Positions 17,115-24,934 of a stretch of DNA of 64,000 nt are shown in pieces. Origin of the DNA: Pseudomonadota bacterium (GTDB lineage: Bacteria > Pseudomonadota > Alphaproteobacteria > Rhizobiales > Xanthobacteraceae); the NCBI GenBank assembly GCA_023386885.1, contig JAEWIX010000012.1, positions 1 to 64,000 on the forward strand, written 5' to 3'. The notes under the pieces were generated by a model. That model was not told where the DNA came from. It searched no databases and saw only the letters and a list, made by a program, of their open reading frames with translations. Within the stretch, counting starts at the first letter, position 1. The number at the start of each line of letters is the position of its first letter. The position numbers and the translations under genes are program-made.

Positions 17115-17402
17115 CTATTCGACCACCTTAGGCACTACGAAGAAATGATCCTCGCGCGCCGGCGTATTGGCGACCACGGCGTCGGCGATCTCGCCGTCGT
17201 TGACGACGTCGACGCGCTTCTTCATCTCCATCGGCGTCACCGAGGTCATCGGCTCGACGCCCTCGACGTTCACTTCTGACAGTTGCTCGACGAAGGCAAG
17301 GATCGCATTCAACTCGCCTTGCAGGTGTGGAACCTCGGCATCGGTGACCGCGATCCGCGCGAGATGCGCAATGCGGCGGACGGTGGCGGCATCGACGGAC
17401 AT
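17115..17402 (-). CDS. gatC: Asp/Glu-tRNA amidotransferase subunit C
   Basis: A small subunit of 95 residues that wraps between GatA and GatB and is needed for GatA stability. It has the family pattern DAATVRRIAHLARIAVTD, ELNAILAFVEQLSEVN, VEGVEPMTSV and the C-terminal REDHFFVVPKVVE. It is the first gene of the gatC-small gene-gatA group; the nitronate monooxygenase gene lies upstream on the same strand. Confidence 0.96.
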   Translation of the reverse strand: MSVDAATVRRIAHLARIAVTDAEVPHLQGELNAILAFVEQLSEVNVEGVEPMTSVTPMEMKKRVDVVNDGEIADAVVANTPAREDHFFVVPKVVE

Positions 17403-17514
17403 TATATAGGGCCTTTGGCGCGTGGCGAAACATCACGCGCAGTCGCGTTGCGTATAGGAAAATTCCTATAGCAGACCGCCCTTTCGCGCCGCAACCACGG
17501 CGCGATCCGCCCGA

Positions 17515-18591
17515 TCAGGCGGACAGCGCCCGCAACCGCCGCAAGGCGTCCTCCGCCAAGACGCGGACGAGGTCTTCGGCGGGTTTCTCCGTGCCGAGAG
17601 CAACCGCCTGCCCCGCCCACAGATTGGTGAAATCGGAACTGCCTGTCTTTTCCGACGCCGTCTTCAGCGGTCCGAACGCCGCCGACGCGTGCGGGAAGCC
17701 CGGGCCTTCCGCCGTCACCGGTCCCAGTTCGCGCATCGCCCGGTTGACGATGCCGCGTGCAGCGCGCCCGGTCATGACGTTGGTAATGGCGGTGGAGCCG
17801 TCGTCGCCCTTCGCGAGACTCTGGCGGATGATGGCGCTCACCTTGGATTCCGGGGTGCGCAGAAATGCCGTGCCAATCTGCACGCCGGCCGCGCCCAGCG
17901 CGAACGCCGCTGCGATGCCGCGCCCATCGGCGATGCCGCCGGCGGCGATCACCGGCACACGCACCGCATCCGCCATCTGCGGCACGAGTGCAAAGGTGCC
18001 AGGCTGACTCGCGATGTCGTCGGTGAGGAACATGCTGCGATGGCCGCCCGCCTCCGCACCTTGCGCGATGACGGCATCGACGCCGCGCTCCGCAAGCCAC
18101 ACCGCCTCCTTGACGATGGTGGCCGACGCGATGACGACGCAGCCGGCGTCCTTGACGCGCCTGAGCAGGCTCGCTTCCGGCAAACCGAAGTGGAAGCTGA
18201 CGATCTCCGGCTTGATGTCCTCGACCACCTCGCACATCGCGGCATCGAACGGCGCGCGCGCCGCCGACGGCAGCGGCATCGCCGGGTCGAGTTGCAACTC
18301 TTTATAATAAGGTGCGAGACGCTCGCGCCATGCGGCCACTTTCGTCTCGTCCGGCACCATCGGCGTGTGGGCGAAAAAATTCATCGACACCGGCGCCGAG
18401 ACCTGCTGGCGGAAGATGTTGACCTGCTCGCGCGCCTTGTCCGACGACAGCATCGCGCATGGCAGCGCACCGAGCGCGCCGGCCTTGGCGGCTGCGATCG
18501 CCAGTTCAGTGTCGATCGCGCCGGCCATCGGCGCCTGGATGATGGGGACATCGACCTTGAAAAGGTCGAGAAGTCGGCGGTCGGGCCACAT
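17515..18591 (-). CDS. Nitronate monooxygenase (2-nitropropane dioxygenase family)
   Basis: FMN-dependent TIM-barrel enzyme that oxidises alkyl nitronates, detoxifying compounds such as propionate 3-nitronate. The 358-residue protein starts MWPDRRLLDLFKVDVPIIQAPMAG. It has the FMN motif VIAQGAEAGGHRSMF with the His expected at the active site, then VIAAGGIADGRGIAAAFALGA and GVQIGTAFLRTPES for phosphate binding. The start at 18591 matches the family; 32 extra open residues upstream look non-coding. It diverges from ruvX. Some family members are instead ER/FabK-like, so the substrate is unproven. Confidence 0.88.
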   Translation of the reverse strand: MWPDRRLLDLFKVDVPIIQAPMAGAIDTELAIAAAKAGALGALPCAMLSSDKAREQVNIFRQQVSAPVSMNFFAHTPMVPDETKVAAWRERLAPYYKELQLDPAMPLPSAARAPFDAAMCEVVEDIKPEIVSFHFGLPEASLLRRVKDAGCVVIASATIVKEAVWLAERGVDAVIAQGAEAGGHRSMFLTDDIASQPGTFALVPQMADAVRVPVIAAGGIADGRGIAAAFALGAAGVQIGTAFLRTPESKVSAIIRQSLAKGDDGSTAITNVMTGRAARGIVNRAMRELGPVTAEGPGFPHASAAFGPLKTASEKTGSSDFTNLWAGQAVALGTEKPAEDLVRVLAEDALRRLRALSA

Positions 18592-18728
18592 GGCGGTATG
18601 TCCTCGAATTGATGCGCTTGGTATTCCACTTTGCAGCGGCAATGTCACGGCCCCGACCATGCGACCTTGGATGGAAGCTCCGCCCATTCGCCCATGACGC
18701 CGTCGCCGCCGCCGTGTTATGCGAAGCC

Positions 18729-19205
18729 ATGACCGCTCCTGTCCTGCCCCTGACCGAAGCCGCCACCCATTGGCCCGCGCGCGGCGCGTTGATCGGCCTC
18801 GATCTCGGCACCAAGACCATCGGTGTGTCCGTGTCCGATCCTGACCGCAAGCTTGCCACCGGCGTCGAGACGGTGAAGCGCACCGCCTTCACCGCCGATG
18901 CCGCGCGGCTGATCGCGCTGACGCAGGCGCGCAACGCGGTCGGCTTTGTGCTCGGGCTGCCGATCAACATGGACGGCAGCGAAGGCCCCCGCGCGCAATC
19001 GACCCGCGCCTTCGCACGCAATTTCTCCCGTCTCACCGATCTCGCCATCGGGCTGTGGGACGAACGGCTGTCGACCACGGCGGTCGAACGCGAACTGATC
19101 GCGCTCGATGCCAGCCGCGCGAAACGTGCGAAAGTGATCGACGAACACGCTGCGATCTTCATCCTGCAAGGCGCCCTCGACCGCCTCGCTACGCTCAACC
19201 GCTAA
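18729..19205 (+). CDS. ruvX: YqgF/RuvX RNase H-fold nuclease
   Basis: Putative pre-16S rRNA nuclease and Holliday-junction resolvase-like protein. The 158-residue protein has ALIGLDLGTKTIGVSVSD with the first catalytic Asp, FVLGLPINMDGSEGPRAQ and LWDERLSTTAVERELI with the second acidic cluster. KVIDEHAAIFILQGALD supplies the last Asp. The start at 18729 gives the family length; 40 more codons upstream are open but overlap the divergent promoter region. An AEC transporter follows 13 bases later, so the two are likely co-transcribed. Confidence 0.93.
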   Translation: MTAPVLPLTEAATHWPARGALIGLDLGTKTIGVSVSDPDRKLATGVETVKRTAFTADAARLIALTQARNAVGFVLGLPINMDGSEGPRAQSTRAFARNFSRLTDLAIGLWDERLSTTAVERELIALDASRAKRAKVIDEHAAIFILQGALDRLATLNR

Positions 19206-19218
19206 GGGCCGCACACCG

Positions 19219-20145
19219 ATGCTGACGGTGATCGCCTCGCTGATCCCGGTGTTCCTGCTGATCGTGCTCGGCTACGCGCTGCGCCGTATCCTGCTGAAGA
19301 AGGACGAGCACTGGGTCGGGCTGGAGCAACTGGTCTACTACGTGCTGTTTCCGGCGCTTTTGATCGAGACGCTCGGGCGTGCCAACCTCGCCTCGGTGCC
19401 GATCGCCGGCGTCGGCGGCGCGATGTTGCTGTCGGTGCTGATCATGGGCGCGCTGTGTCTTGCGCTGCGTCCGTTGCTGGCACGCACGCTGGCGCTGAGC
19501 GGCCCTTCCTTCACCTCACTGTTTCAGGGCGCGGTGCGCTGGCAGACCTTCGTAGCGCTCTCCGTCGTCGGCAACATGCTGGGCGATCTCGGCCTCGCGG
19601 TGGCATCGGTCGCAATGGTTGCGATGATCCCGATCATCAACGTGATGAGCGTGTCGGTGCTGGCGCACTTCGCCTCGCCGCAAAAAACCTCGTGGAGCGC
19701 GACGGGGCTGGCGATCGCGAAGAACCCGTTCATCTGGGGTTGCCTGATCGGCATCGCCATCAATGTCACCAAATTCCCGATCCCCAAACCGCTCTACGAG
19801 TTCGCCGGATCGCTCGGGCATTCCTCGCTGGCGATCGGCCTGCTGGTGGTCGGCGCCGGCCTGCAACTCGACGGCTTGAAGCGCCCCAACGCCGTGGTGA
19901 CGCTCACCGTTATCCTCAAGTTGATCTTGATGCCGATTGTCGCCATCACGCTCGGCTGGAGCTTTGGCCTGTCGGGTGAGAGCCTCGTGGTGGTGGCCTG
20001 CTGCGCCTCGGTGCCGAGCGCATCGAACGCCTATGTGCTGGCACGACAGATGGGCGGTGACGCGCCGCTGCTGGCACAGATTCTGGTATTGCAGACGGTG
20101 GCTGCGGCTTTCACCATGCCGCTGTTCATCGCGCTCGCCGGATAA
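19219..20145 (+). CDS. AEC-family (auxin efflux carrier-like) transporter
   Basis: A 308-residue integral membrane protein with about ten hydrophobic segments in the two-bundle pattern of the AEC/malonate carrier family. Landmarks are IPVFLLIVLGYALRRILL at the N-terminus, YYVLFPALLIETL, the middle NPFIWGCLIGIAIN repeat start and the late CCASVPSASNAYVLARQMGG motif. It probably exports or imports a small carboxylate or amino acid; the substrate is unknown. It directly follows ruvX and converges with the CPBP protease gene. Confidence 0.87.
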   Translation: MLTVIASLIPVFLLIVLGYALRRILLKKDEHWVGLEQLVYYVLFPALLIETLGRANLASVPIAGVGGAMLLSVLIMGALCLALRPLLARTLALSGPSFTSLFQGAVRWQTFVALSVVGNMLGDLGLAVASVAMVAMIPIINVMSVSVLAHFASPQKTSWSATGLAIAKNPFIWGCLIGIAINVTKFPIPKPLYEFAGSLGHSSLAIGLLVVGAGLQLDGLKRPNAVVTLTVILKLILMPIVAITLGWSFGLSGESLVVVACCASVPSASNAYVLARQMGGDAPLLAQILVLQTVAAAFTMPLFIALAG

Positions 20146-20153
20146 TTTCCGGA

Positions 20154-20921
20154 TCAGGAGTGCGACGCCAGCCACATCGTCTGGACGGTGGCGGCGAGAT
20201 TGTTGATGCCGTGCAAGATCACGGTGAGCCAAAGCGACCCGGTGCGATGGCGCAAGTAACCGAACAACAGGCCGATGGTCATGATCTCGCAGAAGAAGAA
20301 CCAGTCGTATTGCAAATGCATCGCGGTCCACACCAGCGACGACAGCACGATGGCGCCGAACGGACGGAGGAATGACTCGGACCAGCCGCGATAAAGAAAC
20401 CCGCGCGCGAAAAACTCCTCAGTGAGCGGCGCGGCGACGCAGAACGCGATCAGCAAAAGCCATAGCGAGTTGTCGGCCTGCGCCGACTTCAGCACCTCGA
20501 CCATGAAGGTCGCGGTGACCTGGCGCCCGATCGCGTTGGCCACCAGATCCCATGCGCCGACCAGCGCGATCAGCGCCAGCAGGCCGACGAAGAATTCGCG
20601 CCATGTCGGCCAGCGCAGCCCCAGATAATCACTGAACCGCGCACCGACCAGACGCGTCGCGATCCAGATCGCCAGCACAACCGCCGGCAGCCCCAAAATC
20701 ACCGATAATGAGATGACAGCACCGCTGCTCGACACCACACGGATCACGGTGCTGTCGAGACCACCGCCGTTGCGCCACACCAGATAACCGACGATTGCCG
20801 ACTGCCCGAGAAACATCGCGGCAAAGATAAACAGGCCCCACAGACTGGTGCCGACGAACTTCCAGACTCGCCGTAGCGATGGCGGTGGGGACGGCGGGAT
20901 ATCGGTGTCAAAGGTGTTCAT
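20154..20921 (-). CDS. CPBP (CAAX-like) intramembrane metalloprotease
   Basis: A 255-residue protein with about seven or eight membrane helices. The Abi/CPBP motifs are intact: AAPLTEEFFARGFLYRG (tandem Glu), WTAMHLQYDWFFF and VILHGINNLAA (metal-binding His residues). The starting methionine is uncertain, with an alternative at 20960, because no clear ribosome binding site is present. Family members process prenylated or other membrane proteins or confer bacteriocin immunity. The aidB gene lies upstream on the same strand. Confidence 0.87.
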   Translation of the reverse strand: MNTFDTDIPPSPPPSLRRVWKFVGTSLWGLFIFAAMFLGQSAIVGYLVWRNGGGLDSTVIRVVSSSGAVISLSVILGLPAVVLAIWIATRLVGARFSDYLGLRWPTWREFFVGLLALIALVGAWDLVANAIGRQVTATFMVEVLKSAQADNSLWLLLIAFCVAAPLTEEFFARGFLYRGWSESFLRPFGAIVLSSLVWTAMHLQYDWFFFCEIMTIGLLFGYLRHRTGSLWLTVILHGINNLAATVQTMWLASHS

Positions 20922-20975
20922 CGCGCCACTGTGGTTGGCAATGATTACCAAACCCTCCATCCGTCGTGGCTGGAT

Positions 20976-22619
20976 TTACGCTAGCGCCCGCTCCAGCAAA
21001 CGGCGGCTGGTGTCGGCGCCGAGGTCGGCCGCGCCGTAGAGATTGCCGTGCGCGGCGTCGAGGCGCGTGGCGGCGAACAGTTCTGCGCTCGCCGGTGACA
21101 CCTCTTGCAACGCCGCCGCGGCCGCAAGCAGCGCCAGTCGCTCCACCGCGACCCGCGCCAGCCGCTCGATGTCCGGCCGGCGGAACGCCTTGGCGACGAA
21201 GCCCAGCGTCTCCTTCGCGCCCGGCAGGTCGCCAGCCTGCGCGGCGAGATGTGTCATAACCACCTCGGCTCCCTCCGCCTCGCGGGACAGCGCGCGCAGC
21301 ACGTCGAGGCACATCACGTTGCCGGAGCCCTCCCAGATCGCATTGACCGGCGCCTCACGATAGTGCCGCGCCAGAATCCCCTCCTCGATGTAACCATTGC
21401 CGCCGAGGCACTCCATCGCCTCGTAGAGGAAACCGGGCGCGCTCTTGCAGGTCCAGTATTTCACCACCGGTGTCAGCAGCCGCATGTAGGCGGCTTCGGT
21501 TGGATCAAACGGCGCGCGGTCGAAGGCGCGGCACAGCCGCATCACCAGCGCAGTCGACGCCTCGATATGCAGCGCCATGTCGGCGAGCACGCTCTGCATC
21601 AGCGGCTGATCGGCGAGATGCTTCTGGAACACGCTGCGATGGCGGGTGTGGTTGATGGCGTGCGCCAGTCCCGAGCGCATCAACCCCGCCGACGACAGCG
21701 CGCAATCCTGCCGCGTCAGCGACACCATCTCGATGATGGTGCGCACGCCCCGCCCCTCCTCGCCGAGCCGCAACGCGTAAGCATCGTCGAACTCGACTTC
21801 CGAGGACGCGTTGGAGCGATTGCCGAGCTTGTCCTTGAGGCGCTGGAAGCGGATGCCGTTGATCGAGCCGTCCGGCGCGAAGCGCGGCATGAAGAAACAG
21901 GTCAGCCCACCTTCCGCCTGCGCCAGCACCAGGAAGGCATCGCACATCGGTGCCGACATGAACCATTTGTGGCCGGTGATGCGATAGGCATCGCCATCGC
22001 GCGCCGCGCGGGTGATGTTGGCGCGCACGTCGGTGCCGCCTTGCCGCTCGGTCATGCCCATACCCATGGTCATGCCGCGCTTGGTCCACCACGGCGCGAA
22101 CGCCGGATCGTAACTGCGAGTGCCGAGTACCGGCATCACCTTGGCGCGCAACGCGGGATCGACGCCGAGCGCACCGACCGCCGCGCGCGTCATGGTGATC
22201 GGGCACAGATGCCCCGACTCTACCTGCGCGACAATAAACAGCCGTGCGCCACGCACCACTTCGGACGCGCCGCCCGCCGCCTCGCCATTCGCATTCCACG
22301 TCGAGTTATGGATGCCAGCATGCGCGCTGTGCGCCATCAACTCATGGTAGGCCGGATGAAACTCGACCTGATCGCGACGGAAACCGCGCGAGTCAAACGT
22401 CTTCAGCTTCGGCGTGTTCTCGTTGGCGAGGCGACCGCGCTCGATCATCGCCGCCGAACCCCAGTGCTTGCCGAACTCGGTCAGATCGCTCACCGCATCC
22501 GCGCCGCCGTTGGCCGCAACTGCCTCCACCAGCGGACGATCCTGCGCGAACAGATTGACGTCCTCGAACGGCGGCGACTGGTTGAACACATCGGTGCGGG
22601 CGGAGGCGACGGACGACAT
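20976..22619 (-). CDS. aidB: AidB-like acyl-CoA dehydrogenase family protein
   Basis: A 547-residue flavoprotein of the AidB branch of acyl-CoA dehydrogenases, linked to the adaptive response to DNA alkylation. It begins with the AidB N-terminal extension (VFNQSPPFEDVNLF, DRPLVEAV). It continues with GMTMGMGMTERQGGTDVRAN (FAD-binding middle domain), ITGHKWFMSAPMCDAFLVLAQ and the C-terminal helical domain with MECLGGNGYIEEG and PVNAIWEGSGNVMCLDVLRA. E. coli AidB binds DNA and lacks high acyl-CoA activity; its role here is inferred. No ada, alkA or alkB lies in the window. Confidence 0.92.
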   Translation of the reverse strand: MSSVASARTDVFNQSPPFEDVNLFAQDRPLVEAVAANGGADAVSDLTEFGKHWGSAAMIERGRLANENTPKLKTFDSRGFRRDQVEFHPAYHELMAHSAHAGIHNSTWNANGEAAGGASEVVRGARLFIVAQVESGHLCPITMTRAAVGALGVDPALRAKVMPVLGTRSYDPAFAPWWTKRGMTMGMGMTERQGGTDVRANITRAARDGDAYRITGHKWFMSAPMCDAFLVLAQAEGGLTCFFMPRFAPDGSINGIRFQRLKDKLGNRSNASSEVEFDDAYALRLGEEGRGVRTIIEMVSLTRQDCALSSAGLMRSGLAHAINHTRHRSVFQKHLADQPLMQSVLADMALHIEASTALVMRLCRAFDRAPFDPTEAAYMRLLTPVVKYWTCKSAPGFLYEAMECLGGNGYIEEGILARHYREAPVNAIWEGSGNVMCLDVLRALSREAEGAEVVMTHLAAQAGDLPGAKETLGFVAKAFRRPDIERLARVAVERLALLAAAAALQEVSPASAELFAATRLDAAHGNLYGAADLGADTSRRLLERALA

Positions 22620-22779
22620 GACAAACTCCCGAATTCTGGACGTAACAGGCGATTAGACATCCGCCGATTTCGCCGGCGGCGCAAGGTGCGGAAAAACGCC
22701 GCAATATAACTTTTCGCGGAACCCACCGTCAGATGCCCGTGTTGTCCGGTCAGCAACGAGCCACCAACCGGAGCCCTTC

Positions 22780-23037
22780 ATGCAGGCAAAGTCCATTCTG
22801 ACCGCGGCGATAGCCGCGTTGATCCTGAGTGCCGGCGCAGCTATGGCGCAGCAGGATCGCAATCAACCCACCGCCGGCAACCAGCCGGTCGCGAAGCAAT
22901 CCGCACCCGCGGAAGCTCCGGACGCATCGGGACACGATGCACAAACCAGCAGGCCGGAGACCGGACCGAACGCCGAGCAAACCAAAGGCGCAGCCAGCGA
23001 CGGCTACAAGGACGCGCACGACAAGGACAAGAAATAG
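22780..23037 (+). CDS. Small secreted hydrophilic protein
   Basis: An 85-residue protein. MQAKSILTAAIAALILSAGAAMA is a standard signal peptide, leaving about 60 residues rich in Gln, Ala, Pro, Asp and Lys with no hydrophobic core (PTAGNQPVAKQSAPAEAPDA) and a charged end DGYKDAHDKDKK. The mature part is probably disordered and periplasmic. The family is unknown to me. It is divergent from aidB and convergent with the VanX-like gene. Confidence 0.75.
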   Translation: MQAKSILTAAIAALILSAGAAMAQQDRNQPTAGNQPVAKQSAPAEAPDASGHDAQTSRPETGPNAEQTKGAASDGYKDAHDKDKK

Positions 23038-23044
23038 TCCGCCG

Positions 23045-23845
23045 TCAGCGCCGCGTAATCGGAAAATCGTAAGCCTCGTGGCTCATTCCCGGCAGCGAGA
23101 AGTGCCACCACTCGAGACGATAGTTGATGAAGCCGTGGCGCGCCATCGCGGCAACCAACAACTCGCGCCAGCGGCGTTGCTGAGGTGTGATTGCCGATGA
23201 CGCGGTGTGGGCGCGCGGGTCGGAGCAATCGTAACCGGTGCCCATATCGACGCTGTTATCCGGCGGACGGCGTAACGCGTCCGCGGTGCAGTCACCATAG
23301 TCGGCGCGCGGATCGAACGGCGGTACCGCCTTGAGCGGAAGTTGCACCAGCGTCAGGTCCACCGCCTTGCCGGTCGAATGCCCGGAGCGCCGCGCGATAT
23401 AACCGAGCCGAAACAGATCCGCCTTTCGCATCTTCGGATTGTAGCGATGCTGCGCGGCAGTCTCCCGGCCGTCCTGCGCCCAGGCATACATGTCGTCCAC
23501 TGCACGTTGCGGTCGGTAGCAATCGTAAACCTTCAGCGAGAGGCCGCGCGGCTTCAAATCCTGCTGCACGCGTTTCAGTGCAAGACCGACCTTGCGGGTG
23601 ACGATGCACTCGCCCGCCTCGTAACCATCGAGCACACGGCCGACGAAATTGTTGACCGTAGCGTAACGGATGTCCTGAACGATGCTCGGATCGAGATCGC
23701 GCAGATAGACGAAGCTGCCCGGCAGCCCCTGTGCCACGGCCACGCCGCCCGGAAGCCCGGCCAGTCCCATGACGGCGAAACCGCCAGCCGCCGCACAAGC
23801 CAATACGTCATCCAGAACATCTCTTGTCCAACCACCGGTTCCGGC
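23045..23845 (-). CDS. D-alanyl-D-alanine dipeptidase (VanX/DdpX-like, M15D)
   Basis: Zn dipeptidase that cleaves D-Ala-D-Ala; in non-resistant bacteria it recycles wall peptide or provides D-Ala. Motifs are RSGHSTGKAVDLT (SxHxxGxAxD Zn ligands) and LEWWHF (catalytic Glu and third ligand), with DIRYATVNNFVG and VYDCYRPQRAVDDMYAWA before them. An Ala/Gly-rich hydrophobic stretch ending GGVAVAQG suggests export. The start is uncertain: no ATG precedes that stretch. TTG codons at 23956, 23845 and 23803 are candidates; I chose 23845. Its 5' end faces pyrB closely. Confidence 0.85.
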   Translation of the reverse strand, partial: AGTGGWTRDVLDDVLACAAAGGFAVMGLAGLPGGVAVAQGLPGSFVYLRDLDPSIVQDIRYATVNNFVGRVLDGYEAGECIVTRKVGLALKRVQQDLKPRGLSLKVYDCYRPQRAVDDMYAWAQDGRETAAQHRYNPKMRKADLFRLGYIARRSGHSTGKAVDLTLVQLPLKAVPPFDPRADYGDCTADALRRPPDNSVDMGTGYDCSDPRAHTASSAITPQQRRWRELLVAAMARHGFINYRLEWWHFSLPGMSHEAYDFPITRR

Positions 23846-23976
23846 CAATCTACAGGGCTCGCACCGGCACGAAAATGCTTCGGATTCACCCTCTCCGCAC
23901 GGTTCTGGGGGATAACCCGCCGGACACGAGAACGGCCTTGCCCCCGCATGCCGCAATGCCTATAGCTCTTGCTTTA

Positions 23977-24930
23977 ATGACCTCCGCCGCAAAATCCAGT
24001 TTCGTCCTCAACCACCGGCACCTGCTGGGGATCGAGGGCCTTTCCGCATTCGACATCACCGGCCTGCTCGATCTCGCCGAGGAATATGTCGAACTCAATC
24101 GCCAGGTCGACAAGAAGCGCACCAGCCTGCACGGCCGCACCCAGGTCAATCTGTTCTTCGAAGCATCGACGCGTACGCAATCCTCGTTCGAGATCGCCGG
24201 CAAGCGGCTCGGGGCCGACGTCATGAACATGTCGGTGGCGTCCTCGTCGATGCGCAAGGGCGAGACGCTGATGGACACCGCCGTCACGCTCAACGCCATG
24301 CACCCGGATATTCTCGTGGTCCGCCACAACGCCTCCGGCGCGGTGGAGTTGCTGGCGCGCAAGGTCGACGGCTCGGTGGTCAATGCCGGCGACGGCACCC
24401 ATGAGCATCCGACACAGGCGCTGCTCGACGCGCTCACCATCCGCCGCAACAAGGGACGACTGGAAGGCTTGCTGGTCGCGATCTGCGGCGACGTGATGCA
24501 TTCGCGCGTGGCGCGCTCCAACATCATCCTGCTCAACACCATGGGTGCGCGGGTGCGCGTGGTGGCGCCGTCGACGCTGCTGCCGGTCGGCATCGAGCGA
24601 TTGGGCGTCGAGGTCGCGCGCAACATGGAAGACGGTCTTCACGGCGCGGACATCGTCATGATGCTGCGGCTGCAACGCGAGCGCATGAACGGTTCGTTCG
24701 TGCCGTCGAGCGGCGAATACTTCCGCTTCTTCGGCCTCGACCAGAAGAAACTCGCCTACGCCAAACCTGACGCGCTGGTGATGCATCCGGGGCCGATGAA
24801 TCGCGGCGTCGAAATCGACTCGCTGGTCGCCGACGGCGCGCAATCGCTGATCCGCGAACAGGTCGAGATGGGTGTGGCCGTGCGCATGGCCGTGCTCGAA
24901 GCGCTGGCGCGCAACCTGCCGAATGCGTGA
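23977..24930 (+). CDS. pyrB: Aspartate carbamoyltransferase catalytic subunit
   Basis: Makes N-carbamoyl-aspartate, the first committed pyrimidine step. The 317-residue protein starts MTSAAKSSFVLNHRHLLGIE. The carbamoyl-phosphate loop is ASTRTQSSFEIAGKRLGAD, with the mobile SSMRKGETLMDT loop, HEHPTQALLDALTI and the aspartate domain motif VMHPGPMNRGVEI. The start at 23977 fits the family; the open frame extends 51 codons upstream into the VanX promoter area. The dihydroorotase-like gene follows five bases later, giving a pyrBC pair as in other alphaproteobacteria and pseudomonads. Confidence 0.95.
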   Translation: MTSAAKSSFVLNHRHLLGIEGLSAFDITGLLDLAEEYVELNRQVDKKRTSLHGRTQVNLFFEASTRTQSSFEIAGKRLGADVMNMSVASSSMRKGETLMDTAVTLNAMHPDILVVRHNASGAVELLARKVDGSVVNAGDGTHEHPTQALLDALTIRRNKGRLEGLLVAICGDVMHSRVARSNIILLNTMGARVRVVAPSTLLPVGIERLGVEVARNMEDGLHGADIVMMLRLQRERMNGSFVPSSGEYFRFFGLDQKKLAYAKPDALVMHPGPMNRGVEIDSLVADGAQSLIREQVEMGVAVRMAVLEALARNLPNA

Positions 24931-24934
24931 CTCC

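Noticed and set aside
23575..23949. Possible frameshift at the start of the VanX-like gene, with an ATG (MFWMTYWL) in another frame
   Set aside because: The alternative frame gives a non-signal, Arg/Trp-rich sequence, while the main frame gives a credible export signal leading straight into the enzyme.
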